Shown here: one piece after another, positions 32,000-41,817 of the stretch
Layout: each line of letters starts with the position of its first letter
How positions within the stretch are numbered: position 1 is the first letter of the stretch
Assembly (NCBI GenBank): GCA_035628055.1
Contig: DASPKO010000062.1
Location: forward strand, 1-44,202
DNA: 44,202 nucleotides
DNA from: DASPKO01 sp035628055
Lineage (GTDB): Bacteria; Planctomycetota; Phycisphaerae; Phycisphaerales; UBA1924
Direction of reading: 5' to 3'
Notes under the pieces: generated by a model
What the model saw: the letters and a program-made list of their open reading frames with translations, nothing else
The model's database searches: none
Told to the model about the DNA's origin: nothing
Position numbers and translations under genes: made by a program

Positions 32000-32464
32000 A
32001 TGTGGCTCGGCCTCATCCTGGCGATGGCGGGCTCCGGCGTCGTGGCGTACGTGGTGGCGCGCGTGGTCGAGGCGGCGGCGCAGTCGCGCGGGGCCGCCCG
32101 GGCGCGCCGGCGGGCCGAGGACCTTCGGGCCCTGATGCGCGACCTCGAGGAGCTGTCCGAGCGCTGCGCCGCCGAGGCCGACGCCCGTGCGGCGGCCCTC
32201 CAGCATCTCATCGCCGCCGCCGATCAACGCCTCGCCGAGCTCGAGGCCAGCGCCGCCGCACCGCCCGGTCCGCCCGGGGCCCTCGCCCCGCCCGGGCCCG
32301 GCGTTTGCGAGCCCGTCGTCCTGGCGGGGCGCGACCGCCCCGACCCGGCACTCGACCAGGTGTACCAGCTCGCCGAGCAGGGCCTCTCCCCGCTCCAGAT
32401 CGCCAAGCACCTGGGACGACCCCCCGGCCAGGTCGAGCTGATCCTGGCGCTCCGCCGCGGCTGA
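32000..32464 (+). CDS. Membrane-anchored coiled-coil protein next to fliN (DUF6115-like)
   Basis: A 154-residue protein. It has one N-terminal membrane helix ('MWLGLILAMAGSGVVAYVVA'), a long charged helix likely to be a coiled coil (about 25-85), a Pro/Gly linker, and a C-terminal helix-turn-helix-like element 'VYQLAEQGLSPLQIAKHLGR' then 'PPGQVELILALRRG'. That C-terminal pattern resembles the DUF6115 family found beside flagellar or motility genes. A GTG directly before the ATG is an alternative start. The fliN-like gene follows 65 bp downstream, so a flagellar link is plausible. Confidence 0.6.
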   Translation: MWLGLILAMAGSGVVAYVVARVVEAAAQSRGAARARRRAEDLRALMRDLEELSERCAAEADARAAALQHLIAAADQRLAELEASAAAPPGPPGALAPPGPGVCEPVVLAGRDRPDPALDQVYQLAEQGLSPLQIAKHLGRPPGQVELILALRRG

Positions 32465-32529
32465 GGCCGGCCACCCGCTCGCGCCGACCCGGCTGGCCCG
32501 AGCGGCCCCCCCCGGCCGATATTCCCCCC

Positions 32530-32838
32530 GTGCCCGACCTGCGCGCCATCATGGGCCTCGAGGTGCCGCTGATCGTCCTCGTGGGCGACCGGCAGATGCG
32601 GCTCAGCGAAGTCCTCGGCCTGGCCCCCGGGGCGATCATCGAGCTGGCCAAGAACGCCGACGATGAGCTCGCCCTGCTCGTCAACAACAAGCCGATCGGC
32701 GCCGGGCACGCGGTGAAGGTCGGGGAGAACTTCGGACTGCGCGTCAGCTACGTGGGCGACCTGCGCACCCGCATCGCCGCCCTCGGACTCGCCGGCGCGA
32801 ATGCGGAGGAAGGCCTCACGGAACCGGACTTGGGCTGA
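32530..32838 (+). CDS. fliN: FliN/SpoA-domain flagellar motor switch protein
   Basis: This 102-residue protein matches the C-terminal SpoA domain of FliN, which with FliM and FliG forms the C-ring that sets flagellar rotation direction. I see 'VPLIVLVGDRQMRLSEVLGL' then 'PGAIIELAKNADDELALLVN' and 'PIGAGHAVKVGENFGLRVSY', which follow the family consensus closely. The start may be the GTG at 32,530 or the ATG at 32,551. No other flagellar gene except the possible partner at 32,000 is in the window, and the next gene is metabolic. Confidence 0.85.
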   Translation: MPDLRAIMGLEVPLIVLVGDRQMRLSEVLGLAPGAIIELAKNADDELALLVNNKPIGAGHAVKVGENFGLRVSYVGDLRTRIAALGLAGANAEEGLTEPDLG

Positions 32839-32879
32839 CCAGGCCCCCGCCCGCGCCGGTGCCTCTAGGCTTGCCCTCC

Positions 32880-34889
32880 ATGCCCCGCGACATCCCCGTC
32901 GGCAACGGCGACCTGCTGATCACCTTCGATCAGCACTACCACGTCCGCGACCTCTACTACCCGCTCGTGGGCCGCTACAACCACACCGGCGGGCACGTGC
33001 AGCGCTTCGGCGTCTGGGTGGACGGACGGTTCTCCTGGCTCGAGGACGAGGCCTGGCAGCGCGACCTCCGCTACAAGCCCGACACCCTGGTCACCGAGGT
33101 CCGCCTCACGCACCCTGAGCTGGGCGTCGAGCTCACCTGCAACGACGCCGTCGACTTCTCCGAGCCCGTCTACTTCCGCCGCGTGAGCGTCCGCGACCTG
33201 GCGGGCCGCGACCGCGAGGTGCGGGTCTTCTTTCACTACGACTTTTCCATCAAGGAGTCGCCCGTCGGCGACACCGCGGACTACGACCCCGAGAGCGTCG
33301 GCCTGGTCTTCTACAAGGACGACTCGTACTTCCTCGTCAACGGATGCGACCAGCACAAGTGCGGGATCGATCACTGGGCCATCGGCACCAAGCGCGTGGG
33401 CGGGGCGGAGGGGACCTGGCGCGACGCCGAGGACGGCAAGCTCGGCCGGAACGCCATCAGCCAGGGCTCGGTCGACGCCACCGTGGGCTTCGACCTGCTC
33501 GTTCCCGCGGGCGGGCAGGCGAGCATGAGCCAGTGGATCGCCTGCGGGAACAGCTACGAGAGCGTGCGCGCCCTCAACCGGTTCATCTGGAAGACCGGGC
33601 CGGAGCGCCTGCTGGCGCGCACCGAGGCCTACTGGCGCCTCTGGGCCCTCAAGGAGCCGGTCGACCTCTCGCCCCTCCCGCGCCGCCTCCGCGATCTTTA
33701 CGTGCGCAGCATGCTCGTCGTCCGCACCCAGATCGACAACCGCGGGGCCATCATCGCCGCCAACGACAGCGACGTCGCCCACTTCGCGGGCGACCACTAC
33801 TCGTACTGCTGGCCCCGCGACGGCGCCCTGGTCGCCCACGCCCTCACCCTCGCCGGCCAATCCGAGCTCTCCCGCCAGTTCTTCCGCTACTGCGCGCGCG
33901 TCATCAACAAGAACGGCTACTTCCTGCACAAGTACACCCCCGCCGGGCACCTCGGCTCGAGCTGGCACCCGTGGCTCATCGATGGCAAGGCGGTCCTGCC
34001 CATCCAGCAGGACGAGACGGCCCTGGTGCTCTGGTCCCTCCGCCAGCACTTCGAGGCCTTCCGCGACGTGGAGTTCATCAAGCCCATCTACCAGGCCCTG
34101 ATCGTCCAGCCCGCCAACTGGATGCTCGACTACCGGGACGCCTCCGGCCTTCCCAAGCCATCCTGGGACCTCTGGGAGGAGCGGCGCGGCGTCCACACCT
34201 TCACCGTTGCCGCCACCATCGGGGCCCTGCGGGCCGCGGCCCGCTTCGCCGCCGACTTCGGCGAGCCCGACAAGGCGGCGGCATACTCCGACGCGGCGGC
34301 GCGGATGCGCACCGCCCTGGCCAGGAACTTCTGGGACGCCTCGGCGCGGCGCTGCGCCCGGCTGGCCACGCCCCTGCCCGAGGGGGGCTACCGCCTGGAC
34401 ATGACCCGCGACAGCGCCAACTTCGCCCTCTTTGCCTTCGGGGCCTTCGAGGCCTCCGACCCGCTGGTGGTCTCGGAGATGGAGTCGCTCCGGCACGCGC
34501 TCTGGATCAAGACCGACGTGGGCGGGTGCGCCCGCTACGAGCGCGACTACTTCCACCAGGTGGAGCGCGACAAGGTCGACGACGTGCCCGGCAACCCCTG
34601 GGTCATCTGCACGCTCTGGCACGCCCTGCACGCGATCGCCCGGGCCACCATCCTCGAGGAGCTCGCCGAGGCGCTGCCGCTGCTGGAATGGGCGGCCTCT
34701 CGGGCCCGGCCCTCGGGCGTGCTGGCCGAGCAGTTTCACCCGTACACCGGGGCCCCCATGAGCGTGAGCCCCCTCACCTGGAGTCACGCCACGGTGATGA
34801 CCGTCACGCTCGAGTACCTCCGCAAGCACCAGCAGCTCCTGGCCGAGGCCAACTCGCCGGGCGGATATGCTGGAGCGGGCGTCGCCTAG
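32880..34889 (+). CDS. Glycoside hydrolase family 15 (glucoamylase/trehalase-like)
   Basis: A 669-residue cytoplasmic-looking enzyme; no signal peptide is seen. The N-terminal beta-sandwich ('MPRDIPVGNGDLLITFDQHY', 'DLYYPLVGRYNHTGGH') is followed by an (alpha/alpha)6 barrel. Barrel motifs include 'SYCWPRDGALVAHAL', 'LIDGKAVLPIQQDETALV' and 'WDLWEERRGVHTFTVAAT'; the Glu pair in the last is the probable general acid. 'FHPYTGAPMSVSPLTWSHA' near the end is also family-like. It should cleave alpha-linked glucose from oligosaccharides, glycogen or trehalose; the exact substrate cannot be assigned. Confidence 0.87.
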   Translation: MPRDIPVGNGDLLITFDQHYHVRDLYYPLVGRYNHTGGHVQRFGVWVDGRFSWLEDEAWQRDLRYKPDTLVTEVRLTHPELGVELTCNDAVDFSEPVYFRRVSVRDLAGRDREVRVFFHYDFSIKESPVGDTADYDPESVGLVFYKDDSYFLVNGCDQHKCGIDHWAIGTKRVGGAEGTWRDAEDGKLGRNAISQGSVDATVGFDLLVPAGGQASMSQWIACGNSYESVRALNRFIWKTGPERLLARTEAYWRLWALKEPVDLSPLPRRLRDLYVRSMLVVRTQIDNRGAIIAANDSDVAHFAGDHYSYCWPRDGALVAHALTLAGQSELSRQFFRYCARVINKNGYFLHKYTPAGHLGSSWHPWLIDGKAVLPIQQDETALVLWSLRQHFEAFRDVEFIKPIYQALIVQPANWMLDYRDASGLPKPSWDLWEERRGVHTFTVAATIGALRAAARFAADFGEPDKAAAYSDAAARMRTALARNFWDASARRCARLATPLPEGGYRLDMTRDSANFALFAFGAFEASDPLVVSEMESLRHALWIKTDVGGCARYERDYFHQVERDKVDDVPGNPWVICTLWHALHAIARATILEELAEALPLLEWAASRARPSGVLAEQFHPYTGAPMSVSPLTWSHATVMTVTLEYLRKHQQLLAEANSPGGYAGAGVA

Positions 34890-34920
34890 GGGCGTGGCGG
34901 GGCTGTGACGGAGAGAGCAC

Positions 34921-36006
34921 ATGCGACGGATGCTGGCCGGCCTGGTCCTGGCGTGCGGCGCGGCCGGGGCGGGCCTGGGATGGGGCGCCCACGGGCACCG
35001 CACCATCACCTACCTGGCGCTCAAGGGTCTCCCCGCCGACGCGCCCGAGTGGATGCGGAGCGCGCGCACGCGCGAGCTGGTGGCCGAGCAGTCCAATGAG
35101 CCGGATCGCTGGCGCGGGCTCCCCAGCCGCTACCTCAAGCACGAGAACGACCCGGACCACTACATCGACGTCGAGCTGTTGGCGCAGTTCGGGCTCACGC
35201 TCCAGACCGTCCCGCCCCTGCGCAACGAGTACCTCCGGGCCATGGCGATCGCCAAGCACACGCACCCCGAGTCCGTCGAGCCCTACGACGCGGCCAAGGA
35301 CCCCGAGGCGGCCAAGGAGTGGCCCGGCTTCCTCCCCCACGCGATCGCCGAGCACTACGCCAAGCTCCGCGCCAGCCTGCTCATCTATCGCACCGTCGAG
35401 GCCCTCGGCGAGCCGGACCGCGCTCACCAGCTCGAGCTCGCCCAGCAGAACGTGATCTACCACATGGGCGTGCTGAGCCACTTCGTGGGCGACGCGGCCC
35501 AGCCCCTGCACACCACGAAGCACCACCACGGCTGGGTGGGCCCCAACCCCGAGCAGTACACCACGCGCGGGGGAATCCACTCCTACATCGACTCGGCGAT
35601 CGTCGACCTGCACGGGCTCGACGAGCACAACCTGGCCCCGCTGGTCGACGCCTCCCGGGCCGTCACCGCGGCCGATCCCTGGCCCGAGACGCTCGCGTAC
35701 ATCGAGCGCTCGTTCCGCGAGGTCGAGCCCCTGTACCGGCTCGAGAAGACCGGGGAGCTGGACCGGGATCCGGGAAAGCAGTTCATCTCGGTCCGGCTGG
35801 CCGACGCGGCGAGCATGCTCGGGGCCCTCTACCGCGCCGCCTGGGAGAGCAGCGCCCCGACCGAGCAGGACCTCGCGGCGTTCGTGAAGTACAACAACTT
35901 CCGGCGCGCCCAGCCCGCCGAACCGGGCGCGGCGTCCCGGAATGGGGCGCTATCCCGGCCGACCGAGCCGGAGCGCCTCCCGGGCCCCGTGCGTCCGGCG
36001 CGGTGA
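34921..36006 (+). CDS. S1/P1-type zinc nuclease (exported)
   Basis: A 361-residue exported protein. After a signal peptide of about 20 residues the mature form would begin with 'WGAHGHRTITYLAL'; an N-terminal Trp with a His five residues later is the hallmark of S1/P1 nucleases, where both bind zinc. Further ligand regions visible are 'NDPDHYIDVE' and 'YHMGVLSHFVGDAAQPLH' (H-x3-D-x3-P-x-H) and 'GGIHSYIDS'. Such enzymes degrade single-stranded DNA/RNA and release 5'-nucleotides or phosphate; related phospholipases C share the fold. The C-terminal 40 residues are low-complexity. A 'ggagag' lies just upstream of the ATG. Confidence 0.85.
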   Translation: MRRMLAGLVLACGAAGAGLGWGAHGHRTITYLALKGLPADAPEWMRSARTRELVAEQSNEPDRWRGLPSRYLKHENDPDHYIDVELLAQFGLTLQTVPPLRNEYLRAMAIAKHTHPESVEPYDAAKDPEAAKEWPGFLPHAIAEHYAKLRASLLIYRTVEALGEPDRAHQLELAQQNVIYHMGVLSHFVGDAAQPLHTTKHHHGWVGPNPEQYTTRGGIHSYIDSAIVDLHGLDEHNLAPLVDASRAVTAADPWPETLAYIERSFREVEPLYRLEKTGELDRDPGKQFISVRLADAASMLGALYRAAWESSAPTEQDLAAFVKYNNFRRAQPAEPGAASRNGALSRPTEPERLPGPVRPAR

Positions 36007-36084
36007 CGGTTCGCGGGCTGGATGCCGTGACCCGGCCGCCCGATGGCGCGCCCGGCTCGTGCCAGTGCGGCGCGATCGTCCTTC

Positions 36085-36112
36085 GCCCAGTGCCCAGTGC
36101 CCAGTGCCCAGT
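36085..36112. repeat. Four perfect tandem copies of a 7-bp unit (gcccagt)
   Basis: Copies run at 36,085-36,091, 36,092-36,098, 36,099-36,105 and 36,106-36,112. They lie between two convergent stop codons, ten bases from the end of the dockerin gene. Confidence 0.92.
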
Positions 36113-36121
36113 GCTCGGGTC

Positions 36122-37012
36122 CTAGCACCCGCCGGCCAGGGCGGCGAACCAGGCGGAGAGGAAAGCCGAGACGTCGCTCGTGTTCGTGACGCCGGAGTTG
36201 TTGAAGTCCGCGGTCAGAGTGCCGTTGGCGATGTCGGCGAACCACGCGGTCAGGAAGGCCGAGACGTCGCCCGTTCCCACCGTGCCGTCGAGGTTGAAGT
36301 CGGCGGGGCAGGCGGTGTCCGAGACCCACGTGAGCGTGTTGGAGAGGAGCCGGGCAAAGTCCGGGTGGGCCAGTTGCCCGAAGCCGATGCAGGTCGAGAA
36401 CATCGCCACGCGCCCGTCCTCGTAGCCCCATCCGATGAGCCCGTCGCCGTAGCCGAGGCTGGTGTAGAAGACCGCCGCCCCGCCCTTGGGGGCAAAGAGG
36501 GTCTCCGTGCCGGCGAAGTTGTCCGGGGCGAAGAGGATGTTTACGGGCAGGCCGGCATTGATCACGGGGTTGGCCGTCACCCGCTGATACGTCACGTCCG
36601 GGGTGGAGCGATAACTCGAGGCCGGAATCACGGGGAACGCCGGCTCCAGGACCAGAAAGTCGTTCGAGGTCGTCTGGTTCCACAGCGTCCACTCGGCGGT
36701 GACCAGCCCGCCGCCGCCGGCGATGAAGCCAAGCAGGGCGTTCTGCCCGCTCGGGGGCATGGGGCCGCCGGCGCTCCAGTTGGCGTTGTTCAGCAGCAGG
36801 ACGGCGTCGTGCGCGCCCAGGCCTCCGGTGCCGTCGAACAAGTGCCACTGGGGCCCGACGGTGACGGTGTGCCCGTGGGCCTGGAGCGTCGCGACGAACT
36901 GGGCGTCGAGGCTGGGATCGCCGCTCGAGAGGACCAGCACGTCGGCCGCGTGGACCGTGCACGACAGGGCGAGGGCCGCGGCGGCCGTCGAGAGGCATCG
37001 GGATATGGCCAT
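36122..37012 (-). CDS. Secreted ThuA/GATase-like domain protein with C-terminal GC-type dockerin
   Basis: A 296-residue exported protein. The signal peptide is about residues 1-23 ('AAAALALSCTVHAAD'). The main domain ('DVLVLSSGDPSLDAQFVATL', 'GLGAHDAVLLLNNANW', 'LLGFIAGGGGLVTAEWTLWN', 'AAVFYTSLGYGDGLIGWGYE') has the pattern of a class I glutamine-amidotransferase-like/ThuA fold, without an obvious catalytic Cys. Residues 235-296 are the dockerin-like module ('CPADFNLDGTV' to 'LAGGC'). The ATG at 37,012 has an AGGAG a suitable distance upstream. It is the only dockerin gene of the six away from the 11.7-25 kb cluster. Confidence 0.82.
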   Translation of the reverse strand: MAISRCLSTAAAALALSCTVHAADVLVLSSGDPSLDAQFVATLQAHGHTVTVGPQWHLFDGTGGLGAHDAVLLLNNANWSAGGPMPPSGQNALLGFIAGGGGLVTAEWTLWNQTTSNDFLVLEPAFPVIPASSYRSTPDVTYQRVTANPVINAGLPVNILFAPDNFAGTETLFAPKGGAAVFYTSLGYGDGLIGWGYEDGRVAMFSTCIGFGQLAHPDFARLLSNTLTWVSDTACPADFNLDGTVGTGDVSAFLTAWFADIANGTLTADFNNSGVTNTSDVSAFLSAWFAALAGGC

Positions 37013-37297
37013 GGAACTTCTCCTGATCGGGATTTTCGAAGGATGAGGGGGGGCCGGGCGACCCGTCGCCGAGTGGCGCGCAGATGCCGGGCGGAACGGG
37101 CGCCAGCCTACTCGCGGCGTCACCAGCCCGCTAGCGAACAGGATGCGAGCGGGGTGCTGAAATGCCGGCCTTTGACCCCCCTGAGGGCGCCGTGCCAATC
37201 GGTATCGGACGGAGGGGACCGCCCCCGGCACCGCTCCCTGCCGGGCCAGGCGGACCGCTCGCTCGCGCCCGCGGCTCGTGCGCGCGGGTCCTTCCGC

Positions 37298-38737
<1,440 letters not shown>

Positions 38738-38883
38738 GAGGAACGTCCTGCGGGTGCGAGGGCTGGGTCGCTGTGGTGGCGGGCTGGCCACGCCCCCACA
38801 GGCCGCGGGGGGGCGCGGCAAACGGACCGGAGGGTATGCCCCGGCGGGCCGCGGGTCATGGGTTGGAGGCGGCCTCTGGCGTG

Positions 38884-39720
38884 CTAGCCGCGGCGGCCAA
38901 GAGCCCAGCCGACGATCGCGCAGAGGATCAGCACGACCACCGCGATGCCGAGGAACATCCAGGGCCAGGACTGGGTCATCATGCCCAGCAGCGGGCTGCC
39001 GGTCGTGCCCACGAGCCCGACCAGCACGACCGCGAGGGCCAGCGCGGCGACCAGCGTCACGCCCAGGGCCAGCCCGCCCGCGAACCCCGACCCCGCGGGA
39101 TCGAAGGGCTCCGCCGCGATCAGCACGCCGCCGGGCACCGCGACCAGCCCGCCCGAGACGTCGCTGGCCGCCCCGGTGGTCTCGAAAAGTCCGCTGGTGC
39201 CCTGGGTCTCATCGGTCGCGGGGACGGCGGCCGGATCGGAATAGACGCCCTCGAGCAGGTCGGCGCCGAGGGAGGTGTCGTCCGCCTCGCGCGTGAGGTC
39301 GAGCAGGCCCGACCCCGATCCGATCGATTCCACCGTCAGGTCGCCCCCCTGGGCGCTGGTCACCTGGGTGACCGCCGAGGGGTCGCCGGCGTCGAGCTGG
39401 TCGGCGTCGAAGATGCTGATCCCCGAGCGCTCCTTGGGGCTCTCTTCGAGCCCGATGGCGCTCCCGGAACCGGAGGCCGACACGTCGTCGGCCAGGCGGA
39501 TGCCCGAGGCCTCTCCGCTGTCGGTCAGGGGGATGGCCGCGTCGAGGGCCTCGTCCTCGCGGCTGGCGGCGAGCATGTCCACCTGCTCGACCTTGAACAT
39601 GAGCTTCTCGCGGTCGCGGAACTCCTGGAGCTGTCCCGAGGCGCTCAGGTCGCGGACCTCGGTGGGCGTCACGCCCAGGCGCTGGGCCGCTTCCTCGAGC
39701 GAATAAAACATCTTGGCCAT
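38884..39720 (-). CDS. Helix-turn-helix protein with two C-terminal membrane helices
   Basis: A 278-residue protein. Residues 1-50 ('MFYSLEEAAQRLGVTPTEVR' then 'DLSASGQLQEFRDREKLMFK') form a MerR/excisionase-like HTH. An acidic, Ser/Gly/Asp-rich unstructured middle (about 55-190) follows, then two membrane helices ('LALGVTLVAALALAVVLVGL' and 'WMFLGIAVVVLILCAIVGWA'). Such HTH-plus-membrane proteins occur widely in Planctomycetota with no known function. The HTH would sit in the cytoplasm at the membrane. A direct link to atpD is not shown. Confidence 0.68.
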   Translation of the reverse strand: MAKMFYSLEEAAQRLGVTPTEVRDLSASGQLQEFRDREKLMFKVEQVDMLAASREDEALDAAIPLTDSGEASGIRLADDVSASGSGSAIGLEESPKERSGISIFDADQLDAGDPSAVTQVTSAQGGDLTVESIGSGSGLLDLTREADDTSLGADLLEGVYSDPAAVPATDETQGTSGLFETTGAASDVSGGLVAVPGGVLIAAEPFDPAGSGFAGGLALGVTLVAALALAVVLVGLVGTTGSPLLGMMTQSWPWMFLGIAVVVLILCAIVGWALGRRG

Positions 39721-39825
39721 GGCGTGGTCTCCGGGCCCCGCGACGGGGCGATGGCCGCGGCCGGGGCCGCAGGCCAGCATCACAGGATACCACGCGAGCC
39801 GGGTGGGCGGTTCCGCCCCGCGCGA

Positions 39826-40362
39826 TCAGGCCGCCGAGCGGAGGTCCTCCTCGCGACGAACCTTCGCGGGCGTGTCGGGGCGCTCGCGCCAGTCCTCGGC
39901 GTTGCGGAGCGAGAGCTCGCTGGGCATCGTCTTGCGGTAGCCCAGCAGCCGGATCACCTCGAGCACGTCGGTCCAGGTCGGAAAGGTCTTGCTGTTGGCG
40001 CTCTTGAACGCCTCGATGGCCATGACGAACAGGAACTGTTCGCCGGTCATCTCCCCCTCCTCGGCGGCCTTGGCAAAGTCGCTTCGGCGCCGGCCCGGGC
40101 CGCGACGGCGCTCCAGGCCCGTCGCCGCCTCGGTCGAGGCGGTTTCACGGTCGGACCGTGCGGCCTCCAGGTCGCGCCGGTCGACTCCGGAGCGGCGGTC
40201 GACCACGCTGGCGCGGCGCGGCGGCCGGGCCGCCGCCGGGGACTGGTTCATGGCGGTGCCGGTGTCCCCCGGGGCTTCGGTCCCCGGCGATGAGTCTGGG
40301 ACGGGTGAGGCGGGCGAGCTCGCGGCGGGCTTCCGGGGATTCGGCGCCGTGGGGGTGGACAT
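39826..40362 (-). CDS. Conserved hypothetical protein with disordered basic N-terminus
   Basis: A 178-residue protein. The first ~90 residues are disordered and rich in Pro, Ser, Ala and Arg ('RRASVVDRRSGVDRRDLEAA', 'LERRRGPGRRRSDF'). The C-terminal part ('FLFVMAIEAFKSANSKTFPT', 'WTDVLEVIRLLGYRKT') looks well folded, helical and conserved; I have the impression of similar segments in other planctomycetes but cannot name the family. It lies 105 bp upstream of the HTH-membrane protein on the same strand. Confidence 0.6.
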   Translation of the reverse strand: MSTPTAPNPRKPAASSPASPVPDSSPGTEAPGDTGTAMNQSPAAARPPRRASVVDRRSGVDRRDLEAARSDRETASTEAATGLERRRGPGRRRSDFAKAAEEGEMTGEQFLFVMAIEAFKSANSKTFPTWTDVLEVIRLLGYRKTMPSELSLRNAEDWRERPDTPAKVRREEDLRSAA

Positions 40363-40430
40363 GGCCGGGGCCCTTGTTTGTGCGCCCCGGCGGCGGGCGC
40401 GGAGGATCCCCGCGCGCCCGGGCGGCTCAG

Positions 40431-40688
40431 CTAGAGCTCTTCCTCCTCATCGTCCACATCCTCCTCGAGCTCCTCGTCCTCTTCCTCGCCTTCGAGCAGG
40501 CCGTCCTCATCATCCTCAAACTCGTCATCATCCTCAAACTCGTCCCCTTCCTCTTCGAGGAAGTCCCCATCCCCCTCGCCGGCCTCCTCCTCGTCCTCGT
40601 CAAACCCCAGGGGCGCGGGGATCAGAGCGGGCGCGGGCGTCACCGGCATCGGCGCGTTGGTCTCGAGCAGGTCCGCTTGGGTCGGCAT
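40431..40688 (-). CDS. Very acidic small protein
   Basis: An 85-residue protein. The first 28 residues are ordinary ('MPTQADLLETNAPMPVTPAP'); the rest is almost entirely Glu and Asp ('GDEFEDDDEFEDDEDGLLEG' and on to the end). A GAGGA lies six bases before the ATG at 40,688, supporting a real gene. Such tails can bind cations or basic proteins or mimic nucleic acid, but nothing specific can be claimed. Confidence 0.6.
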   Translation of the reverse strand: MPTQADLLETNAPMPVTPAPALIPAPLGFDEDEEEAGEGDGDFLEEEGDEFEDDDEFEDDEDGLLEGEEEDEELEEDVDDEEEEL

Positions 40689-41001
40689 GGCGATGTCCTC
40701 GTGATTGACGGCGTGTCCGTGCGCCGCCCGTTGGGTCACCGGCTGTGGGGCCGAACGTGCGAGCGCTCGGGGGGACTGGCCTGTCGTGCTCGACCAGCGA
40801 TTCCCGCCCCGGAATGGCCGTACACTACTCCCGCCCGCGTCCGTGTCAATACGCACCACCACCCGGTTCAAGCATTTTTCGCCGCCCCGAAGAGGGATAG
40901 CCTGCTCGGGCCGCACGACCTGTCCGCCGGGCCGGAGCACGCGGTCGCCGGAGCCCACTGTGACCTCACCTTCGCGCCCTGACCAGCCCCGCGAAGCGGA
41001 A
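40689..41001. other. Divergent intergenic region, 313 bp
   Basis: No gene is seen. It separates the minus-strand acidic protein gene from the plus-strand membrane gene, so it should hold promoters for both; I could not assign boxes with confidence. Confidence 0.5.
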
Positions 41002-41490
41002 ATGTTCCAGCCCGTGGCGCTCCTGCTCGCGGTGCTGCTCCCCGGCGCCGGGCACTGGTACCTCGGGGAGACTCGGCGCGCCCTGCTGATTGCTTGCGGG
41101 GTGCTGGGCCTGTTCTTCGGCGGGCTGCTCATCGGCGGCATCGACGTCGTGGACCGGCGCCAGGACTTCATCTGGTTTCTCGGGCAAGGGCTCGTCGGCC
41201 CGCTGGCCTTCGGTGTCGACGCGCTTCACCAGAACCAGCTCAAGGTGCTCGATCCCGTCACCAACCTGCCGCGCTCGCCTCGCCCCAGCGAGACCAGGGA
41301 CCCCGTCACCGGCAAGGCCCGCCCGGCGCCGGCCGCCGGGCGCCCCCCGGTGAGCAAGTCCATCGGCCGCGTCAACGAGATGGGCACCCTCTTCTCCGCG
41401 ATCGCCGGCATGATGAACCTGATCGTCGTCCTCGACGCCTCCGTCTACCGTGCGCGCCGCGTCCGCCCCGGCCGGATGGAACCCCTGTGA
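41002..41490 (+). CDS. Small membrane protein (DUF6677-like)
   Basis: A 162-residue protein. It has an N-terminal 'LLAVLLPGAGHWYLGETRRA' segment, a second membrane helix ('LLIACGVLGLFFGGLLIGGI'), a soluble middle with 'DAL' and 'NEMGTLFSAIAGMMNLIVVL', and a basic end. The 'PGAGHWYLG' type start is typical of TM2-like and planctomycete DUF6677 proteins. The stop overlaps the next start (TGATG), so the two are co-translated. Function unknown. Confidence 0.65.
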   Translation: MFQPVALLLAVLLPGAGHWYLGETRRALLIACGVLGLFFGGLLIGGIDVVDRRQDFIWFLGQGLVGPLAFGVDALHQNQLKVLDPVTNLPRSPRPSETRDPVTGKARPAPAAGRPPVSKSIGRVNEMGTLFSAIAGMMNLIVVLDASVYRARRVRPGRMEPL

Positions 41491-41756
41491 TGCCCCCCGC
41501 CCAGACCCTGCTCCTGCTCGCCGCCTGGCGGCCGTTCCTCGACCCGGTGCAACTGCATCGGCACTGGTGGTTCCTGCTGATTCCCCTGGCGCTGGGTATC
41601 TCGGTGACCTACAAGGCCATCCGCCTGCGCACCCTCGAGCGCTACTGGCGCGAGGTCGTCGCCATGACCGTGCAGATCGTGCTGGCCATGCTGGCCCTCG
41701 CGGCCGGCGTCTACCTGCTCGTCGAGCTCTACGTGGCGGTGATCGCGGCCGCCTGA
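41490..41756 (+). CDS. Small two-helix membrane protein
   Basis: An 88-residue protein with helices at 'WWFLLIPLALGISVTYKAI' and 'MTVQIVLAMLALAAGVYLLV', joined by a basic stretch ('RLRTLERYWREV'). Its start overlaps the upstream stop by one base, implying that the two proteins work together. I do not recognise a family. Confidence 0.62.
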   Translation: MPPAQTLLLLAAWRPFLDPVQLHRHWWFLLIPLALGISVTYKAIRLRTLERYWREVVAMTVQIVLAMLALAAGVYLLVELYVAVIAAA

Positions 41757-41817
41757 CCGCCCCCCGCGGGCCGCGCGGCCTCGGGGCCCCGTCCCCCACG
41801 CGACCCTACCATCCGGC

